Positions 52,369 through 64,000 of a stretch of 64,000 nt of DNA are shown here, one piece after another. The DNA comes from Pseudomonas gingeri (GTDB taxonomy: Bacteria > Pseudomonadota > Gammaproteobacteria > Pseudomonadales > Pseudomonadaceae). Both the position numbers and the translations under genes were made by a program. Every line of letters starts with the position of its first letter. Position 1 is the first letter of the stretch. The notes below the pieces were generated by a model. That model saw nothing but the letters and a program-made list of their open reading frames with translations, was not told where the DNA came from and made no database searches. The stretch covers positions 342,671 to 406,670 of the forward strand of contig NZ_JACAOR010000008.1 of the NCBI RefSeq assembly GCF_013386115.1, given 5' to 3'.

Positions 52369-53006
52369 GTAATGTGAAGATGCAGATGGGGCTGGACTTC
52401 AGCCTGGTGGCCGATGCCGGGGAACTGGTGGCCGGCGTCGACGAAGTCGGTCGCGGCCCGCTTTGCGGTGCGGTGGTCACGGCGGCGGTGATCCTCGATC
52501 CCAAGCGGCCGATTCTCGGGCTGAACGACTCGAAGAAGCTGACCGAGGCCCGCCGCGAAAAGCTGTACGACGAAATCCGCGAAAAAGCCCTGAGCTGGTG
52601 TATCGCCCGGGCCGAGGTCGAGGAAATCGATGAACTGAATATCCTCCATGCGACCATGCTCGCGATGCAACGGGCGGTCGCGGGCCTGCATATCCAGCCC
52701 AGGCTGGCAATGATCGACGGCAACCGCTGCCCGAAACTGCCGATGCCGGCGGAAGCGGTGGTCAAGGGCGACAGCAAGGTGCCGGCGATTGCCGCGGCGT
52801 CGATCCTGGCCAAGGTCAGCCGAGATCGTGAAATGGCGGTTTTCGAATCGATCTATCCCGGTTACGGCATCGGCGGCCACAAGGGCTATCCGACGCCGGT
52901 GCACCTGGAAGCCCTGAACCGCCTGGGGCCGACCCCGATTCACCGGCGCTCGTTCGCGCCCGTGCGGCTGGCCTGGGAAGCCCGTGAGGGGCTTGTCGAG
53001 CTTTAG
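52365..53006 (+). CDS. rnhB: Ribonuclease HII
   Basis: RNase HII cuts RNA in RNA:DNA hybrids and removes single misincorporated ribonucleotides. The protein has 213 residues. The metal-binding DEVGRG motif begins at Asp26 (VAGVDEVGRGPLCG), followed by LNDSKKLTEARREKL and IAAASILAKVSRDREM. GIGGHKGYPTPVH is also family-typical. The ATG overlaps the lpxB stop codon. A terminator follows before dnaE. Confidence 0.96.
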   Translation: MSNVKMQMGLDFSLVADAGELVAGVDEVGRGPLCGAVVTAAVILDPKRPILGLNDSKKLTEARREKLYDEIREKALSWCIARAEVEEIDELNILHATMLAMQRAVAGLHIQPRLAMIDGNRCPKLPMPAEAVVKGDSKVPAIAAASILAKVSRDREMAVFESIYPGYGIGGHKGYPTPVHLEALNRLGPTPIHRRSFAPVRLAWEAREGLVEL

Positions 53007-53023
53007 TCTGCTGATGTTTTAGC

Positions 53024-53057
53024 CAAGGCCCGGTACAATCCGGGCCTTGTCGTTTTT
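53024..53057 (+). terminator. Terminator after rnhB
   Basis: CAAGGCCCGG and CCGGGCCTTG form a perfect ten-base stem with loop TACAAT, followed by TCGTTTTT. This separates the lipid A unit from dnaE, although TACAAT in the loop could also serve as a -10 box for dnaE. Confidence 0.85.
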
Positions 53058-53077
53058 CATGCTTCTACAGGATCACT

Positions 53078-56599
<3,522 letters not shown>

Positions 56600-56748
56600 G
56601 GTGGTGGTGCCATGAATGCGCCCCGACCTTGAACTTACTTTTAATCTCGACCTGAGCGCGCCATATCCCTTAAGGTAGGGCGCGATACAGATCAATCGGC
56701 CGGCCAGGCTGTGTAAAAACTACTGTGCTCGACCCAAGACGGATGCTT

Positions 56749-57696
56749 ATGAACCCGAATTTTCTTGATTTCGAACAGCCGATCGCTGACCTGCAAGCCA
56801 AGATCGAAGAACTGCGCTTGGTCGGTAATGACAATTCGCTGAACATCGGCGATGAAATCTCTCGCCTGCAAGACAAGAGCAGCACGCTGACCGAAGACAT
56901 TTTCGGCAAGCTGACCAGCTGGCAGATCGCGCGCCTGGCGCGTCATCCGCGTCGTCCGTACACCCTGGACTACATCGAGCACATCTTCACCGAGTTCGAT
57001 GAGCTGCACGGCGACCGTCATTTCTCCGACGATGCCGCGATCGTCGGCGGTATTGCCCGCCTGGAAGACCAGCCAGTGATGGTGATCGGTCACCAGAAAG
57101 GCCGTGAAGTGCGCGAGAAGGTTCGCCGCAACTTCGGCATGCCGCGTCCGGAAGGCTATCGCAAGGCCTGCCGCCTGATGGAAATGGCCGAACGCTTCAA
57201 GATGCCGATCCTGACCTTCATCGACACGCCGGGCGCCTACCCGGGAATCGATGCCGAGGAGCGCAACCAGAGCGAGGCCATCGCCTGGAACCTGCGGGTC
57301 ATGGCGCGCCTGAAGACGCCGATCATCGCCACCGTTATCGGTGAGGGTGGTTCCGGCGGTGCACTGGCGATTGGTGTCTGCGACCAGTTGAACATGCTGC
57401 AGTACTCGACCTACGCGGTGATTTCTCCGGAAGGTTGCGCGTCGATCCTCTGGAAAACCGCCGAGAAGGCTCCGGATGCCGCGGAAGCCATGGGTATTAC
57501 CGCCGAGCGCCTGAAAGGCCTGGGCATCGTCGACAAGGTGATCGCCGAGCCCCTGGGCGGTGCCCACCGTGATCCGGTGGCCGCGGCGGCCCTGATCCGT
57601 GCCGAACTGAGCTCGCAGCTGGCGATGTTGAAGAAATTCGACAACGATGCGCTGCTGGCCCGTCGCTATGAGCGATTGATGAGCTACGGTCTCTAA
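56749..57696 (+). CDS. accA: Acetyl-CoA carboxylase carboxyltransferase subunit alpha
   Basis: AccA and AccD transfer the carboxyl group from biotin to acetyl-CoA to give malonyl-CoA for fatty-acid synthesis. The protein has 315 residues, the usual AccA length. Features include MNPNFLDFEQPIADLQAKI, TFIDTPGAYPGIDAEERNQ, IGEGGSGGALAIGV and SPEGCASILWK. ATG at 56749 was chosen with the family start; eight codons upstream were trimmed. A long REPIN follows. The position right after dnaE is conserved in pseudomonads as I recall. Confidence 0.97.
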   Translation: MNPNFLDFEQPIADLQAKIEELRLVGNDNSLNIGDEISRLQDKSSTLTEDIFGKLTSWQIARLARHPRRPYTLDYIEHIFTEFDELHGDRHFSDDAAIVGGIARLEDQPVMVIGHQKGREVREKVRRNFGMPRPEGYRKACRLMEMAERFKMPILTFIDTPGAYPGIDAEERNQSEAIAWNLRVMARLKTPIIATVIGEGGSGGALAIGVCDQLNMLQYSTYAVISPEGCASILWKTAEKAPDAAEAMGITAERLKGLGIVDKVIAEPLGGAHRDPVAAAALIRAELSSQLAMLKKFDNDALLARRYERLMSYGL

Positions 57697-57739
57697 GTGA
57701 CCTGATGGAGCGCCCCTGAATTCCAAGGCGGCGCTCACC

Positions 57740-57822
57740 CCTGTAGGAGCCGGCTTGCCGGCGATTCGAGCCGTCGATGCAAGACTTGCCGGCCTCATCG
57801 CCGGCAAGCCGGCTCCTACAGG
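57740..57822. repeat. REPIN with perfect 26-bp arms
   Basis: The arms 57740-57765 and 57797-57822 are exact inverted copies, separated by 31 bases. Each contains CCGGCTTGCCGG or its complement. It lies between accA and tilS. Perfect arms suggest a recent insertion or active conversion. Confidence 0.9.
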
Positions 57823-57872
57823 TTTGTGTTTCAGTCAGGCTGACCGCATTGAGGCGAAAAGCGACCGAACTC

Positions 57873-59201
57873 ATGACTCTGCGTACCCTTCCTCTGGCAG
57901 ACCGACTGCTGCATGCCCTGGCCCCCTGGCGTAACGCCTCGGCCTGGCGCGTAGCGTTCTCGGGCGGCCTCGACTCCACCGTCCTCCTGCATCTTCTCGC
58001 CCGCCTGGGCAAGACCGAATCCCTGCCCGAACTGACGGCCCTGCATATCCATCACGGCTTGCAGATTGCCGCCGATAGCTGGCCGGAACATTGCCAGGCA
58101 TTCTGCGACACCCTGGGCGTGCCCTTGCAGGTGGTGCGGGTCAGCGTCCAGCTCGGTGCCAGTCTCGAGCGCGCCGCCCGGGATGCGCGCTACCTGGCCT
58201 TTGCCGGGGTGACCCAGTTGAACGAAGTCCTGCTGACGGCCCAGCATCGCGATGACCAGGCCGAGACGCTGTTGTTCCGGCTGTTGCGCGGTGCCGGGGT
58301 ACGTGGCCTGGCGGCCATGCCGGGCGAACGCGAGGTGGGCGGCGGCTACCTGGTGCGGCCGCTGCTCGATGTCTCGCGTGCGGAACTGGAGCAGTACGCC
58401 CGCGAGCACGGCCTGAACTGGATCGAAGACCCGTCCAACGCCGACCAGCAGTTTTCCCGCAACTACCTGCGTCATCGGGTTTTCCCCGATCTCACCGAGC
58501 GCTGGCCGCAGGCGGTCAGCAGCATGGTGCGCAGCGCCGCGCACCTGCGCGAGGCCCAGGAACTGCTGGACGAGCTGGCCGACGTCGATCTCGACGAGGC
58601 CCAGGCCCATTCCCGCTATGACTGGCTGGGCATGCCGTCCCTGGCGCTGGATGCGGTGATCGAGCTGTCGCCGGCTCGCCAGCGCAACCTGCTGCGTCAC
58701 TGGCTGGCACCGCTGACGCGCTTGCCGGACAGCGACCACTGGGCCGGCTGGGATGACCTGCGCGACGCCGGGCACGATGCCCGGCCCAAGTGGCGCCTGG
58801 CCGAAGGCGAGTTGCACCGCGCCGATGAGCACCTGTGGTGGCTGAGCGGTTCCTGGTTGCGCCAGCCGGTGGCGGATATCGAGTGGACCAGACCCGGGCA
58901 GACCCTGGAATTGCCGGACAACGGCGAACTGCTGATCATCGGCGATGCGCCGCCGGGTCCGTTGCGGGTGCGCTATCGTCAGGGCGGCGAGGTGTTGCAC
59001 CTGCCGGACCGCGGGCATCGGGATCTGAAGCGTCTGCTTAATGAAAGCGGGGTGCCCTGGTTTGTCCGCGGCCGATTGCCGCTGGTCTACCGGGGCGAGC
59101 AATTACTGGCCGTGGCCAACCTGGCGGGGCTCGATGGCAGCGCGTTCGGAGACTGGCATTTGCAATGGCAGCCACCTTCGAGCGATCAAGGTTTGAGCTG
59201 A
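57873..59201 (+). CDS. tilS: tRNA(Ile)-lysidine synthetase
   Basis: TilS adds lysine to C34 of tRNA-Ile(CAU) so that it reads AUA. The protein has 442 residues. The PP-loop motif SGGLDST begins at residue 30, followed by LHIHHGLQIAADSW and TAQHRDDQAET. RNYLRHRVFPDL is a further family block. The start MTLRTLPLADRLLHAL was selected because earlier in-frame codons run through the REPIN. The C-terminal domain is the long form. Confidence 0.95.
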   Translation: MTLRTLPLADRLLHALAPWRNASAWRVAFSGGLDSTVLLHLLARLGKTESLPELTALHIHHGLQIAADSWPEHCQAFCDTLGVPLQVVRVSVQLGASLERAARDARYLAFAGVTQLNEVLLTAQHRDDQAETLLFRLLRGAGVRGLAAMPGEREVGGGYLVRPLLDVSRAELEQYAREHGLNWIEDPSNADQQFSRNYLRHRVFPDLTERWPQAVSSMVRSAAHLREAQELLDELADVDLDEAQAHSRYDWLGMPSLALDAVIELSPARQRNLLRHWLAPLTRLPDSDHWAGWDDLRDAGHDARPKWRLAEGELHRADEHLWWLSGSWLRQPVADIEWTRPGQTLELPDNGELLIIGDAPPGPLRVRYRQGGEVLHLPDRGHRDLKRLLNESGVPWFVRGRLPLVYRGEQLLAVANLAGLDGSAFGDWHLQWQPPSSDQGLS

Positions 59202-59475
59202 AAGCCGCTTTCCGGTAGACTACGCTCCCTTCTTGATACAACTTCTGTGGATTCGCCTGAATTGCAGGAGTTGCCGATTACCAAGCAGTCTTTGCTGGGC
59301 GATTCCAAAAAATGTGTAGCGAGCAACGTACCGGTGTCGTCACTTCCGGTCTGTCCCAACGCGGCGGTTTTTTTGAAAGATGCACTGTGATTAATGCAGG
59401 TGATCGGGGGCTTCGGCCTTCCTTCGCTTTCCCCGGCGGCTCGGACCGCTTTAACGCAGACTTCTAGGGTTTTTC

Positions 59476-61107
59476 ATGACGCGCTACATATTCGTCACGG
59501 GCGGTGTTGTTTCTTCATTGGGGAAAGGCATTGCCTCGGCTTCATTGGCGGCCATCCTGGAGGCGCGGGGACTGAAAGTCACCATGCTCAAACTGGACCC
59601 GTACATCAACGTCGACCCGGGCACCATGAGCCCGTTCCAGCACGGTGAAGTGTTCGTCACCCACGACGGCGCCGAGACCGACCTGGACCTGGGCCACTAC
59701 GAGCGGTTCATCCGCACGACCATGACCCAGAACAACAACTTCACCACCGGCCGTGTCTACGAGCACGTGCTGCGCAAGGAGCGCCGTGGTGATTACCTGG
59801 GCGCGACCATCCAGGTGATTCCGCACATCACCGACGAAATCAAGCGTCGCATCATCAAGGGCGCCGGCGATGCCGACGTGGCCCTGGTGGAGATCGGCGG
59901 CACCGTGGGTGACATCGAGTCGCAACCGTTCCTCGAAGCCATCCGCCAGTTGCGGGTCGAAGTCGGCTCCAAGCGCGCGATGCTGATGCACCTGACCCTG
60001 GTCCCGTACATCGCCACCGCCGGCGAGACCAAGACCAAGCCGACCCAGCACTCGGTCAAGGAGCTGCGCTCCATCGGCCTGCAGCCGGACGTGCTGATCT
60101 GCCGTTCCGACCACCCGGTGGACGTGTCCTCGCGTCGCAAGATCGCGCTGTTCACCAACGTCGAAGAGCGTGCGGTGATTTCCCTGGAAGACGTCGACAC
60201 CATCTACAAGATCCCGGCCGTCCTGCACGCCCAGGGCCTGGATGACTTCGTCGTCGAGCGTTTCGGTCTGCAATGCAATGGTGCCGACCTGTCCGAGTGG
60301 GAAAAAGTGGTCGACGCCAAGCTCAACCCCGAGCACGAAGTCACCATCGCCATGGTCGGCAAGTACATGGAGCTGCTGGATGCCTACAAGTCGCTGATCG
60401 AAGCGATGAGTCACGCCGGCATCACCAACCGCACCAAGGTCAACCTGCGCTATATCGATTCCGAAGACATCGAGAACCAGGGCACCGGCCTGCTCGAAGG
60501 CGTCGATGCGATCCTCGTACCGGGCGGTTTCGGCCTGCGTGGAGTGGAAGGCAAGATCACCGCCGTGCAATACGCTCGCGAGAACAAGGTGCCGTACCTG
60601 GGTATCTGCCTGGGCATGCAAGTGGCCGTGATCGAGTTCGCCCGTAACGTGCTGGGCTGGAAGGACGCCAACTCCACCGAGTTCGACCGCACCAGCGCTC
60701 ACCCGGTCGTCGGCCTGATCACCGAGTGGGAAGATGCCACCGGCGCGGTGGAAACCCGCACCGAGACGTCGGACCTGGGCGGCACCATGCGCCTGGGCGC
60801 CCAGGACTGCCTGCTGGAGCCGGGTTCGCTGGTTCACGATTGCTACGCCAAGGACGTGATCGTCGAGCGTCACCGTCACCGCTACGAAGTGAACAACAAC
60901 CTGCTGCCGCAGATCATGGAAGCCGGCCTGAAGATTTCCGGTCGTTCCGGTGACGGCGCGCTGGTCGAAGTGGTCGAGGCCCCGGATCATCCATGGTTCG
61001 TCGCCTGCCAGTTCCACCCCGAGTTCACTTCGACCCCGCGTGACGGCCACCCGCTGTTCAGCGGTTTCGTCAAAGCCGCTTTGGCCCAACACCAGAAGAA
61101 GGCGTAA
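59476..61107 (+). CDS. pyrG: CTP synthase
   Basis: CTP synthase aminates UTP with glutamine. The protein has 543 residues. The synthetase half starts MTRYIFVTGGVVSSLGKG with LKLDPYINVDPGTMSP. The glutaminase half has the nucleophile cysteine in LGICLGMQVAVIEFAR (about residue 379) and the His/Glu pair in FHPEFTSTP (about 513-517). A 274-base leader (59202-59475) follows tilS, with a T-run (GGCGGTTTTTTT) and no clear gene; regulation by pyrimidines is possible but not shown. kdsA follows after five bases. Confidence 0.98.
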   Translation: MTRYIFVTGGVVSSLGKGIASASLAAILEARGLKVTMLKLDPYINVDPGTMSPFQHGEVFVTHDGAETDLDLGHYERFIRTTMTQNNNFTTGRVYEHVLRKERRGDYLGATIQVIPHITDEIKRRIIKGAGDADVALVEIGGTVGDIESQPFLEAIRQLRVEVGSKRAMLMHLTLVPYIATAGETKTKPTQHSVKELRSIGLQPDVLICRSDHPVDVSSRRKIALFTNVEERAVISLEDVDTIYKIPAVLHAQGLDDFVVERFGLQCNGADLSEWEKVVDAKLNPEHEVTIAMVGKYMELLDAYKSLIEAMSHAGITNRTKVNLRYIDSEDIENQGTGLLEGVDAILVPGGFGLRGVEGKITAVQYARENKVPYLGICLGMQVAVIEFARNVLGWKDANSTEFDRTSAHPVVGLITEWEDATGAVETRTETSDLGGTMRLGAQDCLLEPGSLVHDCYAKDVIVERHRHRYEVNNNLLPQIMEAGLKISGRSGDGALVEVVEAPDHPWFVACQFHPEFTSTPRDGHPLFSGFVKAALAQHQKKA

Positions 61108-61112
61108 AGCTG

Positions 61113-61958
61113 ATGGCCCAGAAGATCATTCGCGTCGGCGACATCGAGATCGCCAACGACAAGCCGATGGTGCTGTTCGGTGGCATGAACGTGCTGGAAA
61201 GCCGTGACATGGCGATGCAGGTCTGCGAAGAGTACGTCAAGGTCACCGAAAAGCTCGGTATCCCCTACGTGTTCAAGGCCAGCTTCGACAAGGCCAACCG
61301 TTCCTCCGTGACCTCCTACCGTGGCCCCGGCCTGGAAGAGGGCATGCGGATCTTCCAGGACATCAAGCAAGCGTTCGGCGTGCCGATCATCACCGACGTC
61401 CACGAGCCGGCCCAGGCCGCCGTGGCCGTCGAGGTCTGCGACATCATCCAGTTGCCGGCCTTCCTGTCGCGCCAGACCGACCTGGTGGTCGCCATGGCCA
61501 GGACCGGCGCGGTGATCAACATCAAGAAGGCCCAGTTCCTCGCGCCCCAGGAAATGAAACACATCCTGAGCAAGTGCGTGGAAGCCGGTAACGACCAGTT
61601 GATCCTCTGCGAGCGCGGTTCGAGCTTCGGCTACAACAACCTGGTGGTCGACATGCTCGGCTTCGGCATCATGAAGCAGTTCGAATACCCGGTGTTCTTC
61701 GACGTGACCCACGCCCTGCAGATGCCGGGCAGCCGTTCGGACTCCGCCGGCGGTCGTCGGGCCCAGGTCACCGACCTGGCCAAGGCCGGCATGAGCCAGG
61801 GCCTGGCGGGGTTGTTCCTCGAGGCGCATCCGGATCCGGACAACGCCAAGTGCGACGGTCCTTGTGCCCTGCGCCTGGACAAACTGGAGCCGTTCCTGGC
61901 CCAGCTCAAGGCGTTGGACGAACTGGTGAAGAGTTTTCCGACGATAGAAACCGCGTAA
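61113..61958 (+). CDS. kdsA: 3-deoxy-8-phosphooctulonate synthase
   Basis: KdsA makes KDO 8-phosphate from PEP and arabinose 5-phosphate for the lipopolysaccharide core. The protein has 281 residues. Signatures are VLFGGMNVLESRD, FKASFDKANRSS, DVHEPAQAA, QTDLVVAMARTG and CERGSSFGYNNLVVDM, and the active-site region MPGSRSDSAGGRR. An Asn in NIKKAQFLAPQEM and absence of the metal cysteine suggest the metal-independent class, but this needs alignment. The gene starts five bases after pyrG and is co-transcribed with it. Confidence 0.97.
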   Translation: MAQKIIRVGDIEIANDKPMVLFGGMNVLESRDMAMQVCEEYVKVTEKLGIPYVFKASFDKANRSSVTSYRGPGLEEGMRIFQDIKQAFGVPIITDVHEPAQAAVAVEVCDIIQLPAFLSRQTDLVVAMARTGAVINIKKAQFLAPQEMKHILSKCVEAGNDQLILCERGSSFGYNNLVVDMLGFGIMKQFEYPVFFDVTHALQMPGSRSDSAGGRRAQVTDLAKAGMSQGLAGLFLEAHPDPDNAKCDGPCALRLDKLEPFLAQLKALDELVKSFPTIETA

Positions 61959-62018
61959 TCCTCGTTTATTCGGTAGACTGCCCCACAATTTTCGCTCTGG
62001 CCTGCCGGCCGTACAACT

Positions 62019-62089
62019 TTTGTGGGAGCGGGCTTGCCGGCGATAGCGATCTTACGGACGCCATCGCCGGCAAGCCGGCTCCTGCAAGG
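62019..62089. repeat. REPIN between kdsA and eno
   Basis: Left arm GTGGGAGCGGGCTTGCCGGC and a right arm with core GCCGGCAAGCCGGC are inverted around about 18 bases. The arms differ by a few bases at the outer ends. It fills most of the gap between kdsA and eno. Confidence 0.8.
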
Positions 62090-62118
62090 TTTTCGTCAAC
62101 TTTGGAGTGTTTACAACA

Positions 62119-63408
62119 ATGGCAAAAATCGTCGACATCAAAGGTCGTGAAGTTCTCGACTCCCGTGGCAACCCCACCGTGGAAGCGGACGTCCTTCTGG
62201 ACAACGGCATCATCGGCAGCGCCTGCGCTCCGTCCGGTGCTTCCACCGGCTCGCGTGAGGCGCTTGAGCTGCGTGATGGCGACAAGAGCCGTTACCTGGG
62301 CAAGGGCGTGCTGAAGGCTGTCGGCAACATCAACGGTCCGATCCGCGAACTGTTGCTGGGCAAGGATCCTTCCGACCAGAAGGCCCTGGACCACGCGATG
62401 ATCGCGCTGGATGGCACCGAGAACAAGGCGACCCTGGGCGCCAACGCCATCCTCGCCGTGTCCCTGGCTGCGGCCAAGGCGGCTGCGCAGGATCAGGACC
62501 TGCCTCTGTACGCGCACATTGCCAACCTGAACGGCACCCCGGGTGTCTACTCCATGCCGGTACCGATGATGAACATCATCAACGGCGGCGAGCATGCCGA
62601 CAACAACGTCGACATCCAGGAGTTCATGGTCCAGCCGGTCGGCGCCAAGTCCTTCTCCGAAGGCCTGCGCATGGGCACCGAGATTTTCCATCACCTCAAG
62701 GCCGTGCTCAAAGCCCGTGGCCTGAGCACCGCTGTCGGTGACGAAGGTGGTTTCGCGCCGAACCTGGCCTCCAACGAAGATGCCCTGAAAGTCATCTCCG
62801 AAGCGGTCGCCAATGCCGGTTACAAACTGGGCACCGACGTGACCCTGGCCCTGGACTGCGCGGCCAGCGAGTTCTTCGAAGACGGCAAGTACAACCTGTC
62901 CGGCGAAGGCCAGGTGTTCACCGCCGAAGGTTTCGCCGACTACCTGAAAGGCCTGACCGAACGCTACCCGATCATCTCCATCGAAGATGGCCTGGACGAG
63001 TCCGACTGGGCTGGCTGGAAAATTCTTACCGACAAGATCGGCGAGAAGACCCAACTGGTGGGCGACGACCTGTTCGTGACCAACACCAAGATCCTGAAGG
63101 AAGGCATCGACAAGAAGATCGCCAACTCCATCCTGATCAAGTTCAACCAGATCGGCACCCTGACCGAAACCCTGGAAGCCATCCAGATGGCCAAGGCCGC
63201 CGGCTACACCGCGGTGATCTCGCACCGTTCCGGTGAAACCGAAGATTCGACCATTGCCGACCTGGCCGTGGGCACCGCTGCCGGCCAGATCAAGACCGGC
63301 TCGCTGTGCCGTTCCGACCGCGTTTCCAAGTACAACCAACTGCTGCGTATCGAAGAGCAATTGGGCGCCAAGGCGAAGTACAACGGTCGTTCCGAGTTTC
63401 GCGGTTAA
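62119..63408 (+). CDS. eno: Enolase
   Basis: Enolase converts 2-phosphoglycerate to phosphoenolpyruvate and also scaffolds the RNA degradosome. The protein has 429 residues. Features are AKIVDIKGREVLDSRGNPT, the catalytic loop SGASTGSREALEL, VGDDLFVTN and SHRSGETEDSTIADLAV. GGAG lies 11 bases before the ATG at 62119. The four codons upstream were trimmed. A terminator follows before ftsB. PEP made here feeds ppc and kdsA. Confidence 0.99.
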   Translation: MAKIVDIKGREVLDSRGNPTVEADVLLDNGIIGSACAPSGASTGSREALELRDGDKSRYLGKGVLKAVGNINGPIRELLLGKDPSDQKALDHAMIALDGTENKATLGANAILAVSLAAAKAAAQDQDLPLYAHIANLNGTPGVYSMPVPMMNIINGGEHADNNVDIQEFMVQPVGAKSFSEGLRMGTEIFHHLKAVLKARGLSTAVGDEGGFAPNLASNEDALKVISEAVANAGYKLGTDVTLALDCAASEFFEDGKYNLSGEGQVFTAEGFADYLKGLTERYPIISIEDGLDESDWAGWKILTDKIGEKTQLVGDDLFVTNTKILKEGIDKKIANSILIKFNQIGTLTETLEAIQMAKAAGYTAVISHRSGETEDSTIADLAVGTAAGQIKTGSLCRSDRVSKYNQLLRIEEQLGAKAKYNGRSEFRG

Positions 63409-63443
63409 GCAGTAGATGGTAAAAAGACACCGGATTGTGTCGG

Positions 63444-63466
63444 AAAAGTCGCTATAGCGGCTTTTT
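63444..63466 (+). terminator. Terminator of eno
   Basis: AAAAGTCGC and GCGGCTTTT form a nine-base stem with one G-U pair around TATA, continuing into a T-run. It lies 36 bases after the eno stop codon. Confidence 0.85.
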
Positions 63467-63576
63467 CGCAACTAATCTGATGGCTGACAAGCACAAGCCT
63501 GGTCTTTCCAGGCTTCGTGCTGTTGGGTATACGGAAGTCGGCTTGGCTGTCTTTTTCACTGGGTAAACGAAATTCG

Positions 63577-63855
63577 ATGCGCAGTCCCAATTGGTTGTTC
63601 CTTGTCTTGCTCTTGCTGCTGGCTGGCCTGCAGTACCGCCTTTGGGTGGGTAACGGGAGCCTGGCGCAGGTAGCCGACCTGACACAACAGATTGCCGACC
63701 AGCATGCCGAGAACGAGCGTCTGCTGGAGCGTAACCGTGTCCTCGATGCGGAAGTTCTTGAGCTGAAGAAAGGCATGGAGACCGTTGAAGAACGTGCTCG
63801 CCATGAACTGGGCATGGTCAAGGACGGCGAAACCCTCTATCAGTTGGCACAATGA
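63577..63855 (+). CDS. ftsB: Cell division protein FtsB
   Basis: FtsB links the early and late divisome with FtsL and FtsQ. It is a 92-residue bitopic membrane protein. The membrane segment (about residues 6-20: LFLVLLLLLAGLQYRLWVG) is followed by a coiled coil (about 30-65: DLTQQIADQHAENERLLER). The start MRSPNWLFLV was chosen as the family start; 20 upstream codons are non-coding. The stop overlaps the ispD start by four bases (ATGA). Confidence 0.94.
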   Translation: MRSPNWLFLVLLLLLAGLQYRLWVGNGSLAQVADLTQQIADQHAENERLLERNRVLDAEVLELKKGMETVEERARHELGMVKDGETLYQLAQ

Positions 63856-64000
63856 CTGACTCATCGCTACCGGCCTTCTGGGCCGTGATTCCTGCCGCGG
63901 GCGTGGGTGCCCGTATGGCGGCCGACCGTCCCAAGCAGTACCTGCAACTGGGCGGACGAACCATTCTCGAACACAGCCTCGGCTGTTTTCTCGATCATCC
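63852..64000 (+). CDS. ispD: 2-C-methyl-D-erythritol 4-phosphate cytidylyltransferase (5' part)
   Basis: Only the first 49 or so codons are in the window. They encode MTDSSLPAFWAVIPAAGVGA, followed by RMAADRPKQYLQL, the nucleotide-binding start of IspD, including the conserved Lys and Arg. It uses CTP and 2-C-methyl-D-erythritol 4-phosphate, acting after Dxr in isoprenoid synthesis. The ATG overlaps the ftsB stop codon. The 3' end is outside the window. Confidence 0.93.
   Translation, partial: MTDSSLPAFWAVIPAAGVGARMAADRPKQYLQLGGRTILEHSLGCFLDH

Noticed and set aside
59202..59475. Small gene or riboswitch in the pyrG leader
   Set aside because: No frame with a ribosome site was found, and no known riboswitch pattern was recognised. 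A pyrimidine-controlled leader remains possible.

Overview
The window is a 64-kb piece of a Pseudomonas chromosome. The gene order from the phosphoenolpyruvate carboxylase and adenylate kinase genes to eno, ftsB and ispD is the order I remember from Pseudomonas genomes. GC content is high, and REP/REPIN palindromes of the fluorescens/putida type (core GGGCAAGCCC or CCGGCAAGCCGG) sit in many gaps. The placement of a csp-rlmA-dapE-ndvB block between plsB and the csd/dapD genes matches my memory of the fluorescens/putida clade better than P. aeruginosa. This is inference from gene order and protein recognition; nothing was searched.

Layout. 1-2.0 kb: an envelope lipoprotein pair (DUF4398 protein and OmpA-like LptF) behind a possible AlgU promoter, and a small conserved protein, all on the minus strand. 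2.1-8.8 kb, plus strand: ppc, adk, tsaB, an orphan 99-residue protein, a DUF72 protein and a PEP-mutase-family protein. 8.8-10.3 kb: an unrecognised protein with a duplicated 41-residue motif on the minus strand, then rsmJ. 10.3-15.3 kb: a TetR repressor divergent from an RND efflux pair (MexL-MexJ-MexK type), with a 36-bp imperfect palindrome and a TATAAT box in the shared gap. 15.4-19.5 kb, minus: a DUF4197 protein, a protein with two YbaY-like halves, and plsB. 19.8-25.5 kb: a cold-shock protein, then (minus) a hypothetical gene, rlmA, dapE and an NdvB-type glucan synthase. 25.8-37.8 kb: tcdA convergent with csdE-csdA, then dapD, an ArsC-like reductase, a periplasmic alpha/beta hydrolase, a CPA1 cation/proton antiporter, dapC, glnD and map.

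38.2-64 kb, plus strand: the translation and envelope supercluster rpsB, tsf, pyrH, frr, uppS, cdsA, dxr, rseP, bamA, skp, lpxD, fabZ, lpxA, lpxB, rnhB, dnaE, accA, tilS, pyrG, kdsA, eno, ftsB and the start of ispD. These genes link ribosome and mRNA turnover, isoprenoid and undecaprenyl phosphate supply, phospholipid and lipid A synthesis (lpxA, lpxB, lpxD, fabZ, kdsA, accA, cdsA), outer-membrane protein assembly (bamA, skp), envelope stress proteolysis (rseP) and replication (dnaE). Many neighbours overlap by one or four bases, which suggests translational coupling.

Most of the window is core genome. I found no phage, integrase, insertion sequence, CRISPR array, restriction system, toxin-antitoxin pair, secondary-metabolite cluster, rRNA or tRNA. 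I cannot point to an undescribed multi-gene system. The least explained items are a 158-bp near-palindromic element between rpsB and tsf, the duplicated-motif protein at 8830-9444, the double YbaY-like protein at 16284-16904, a four-hairpin repeat present twice, and a periplasmic hydrolase with an aspartate nucleophile.
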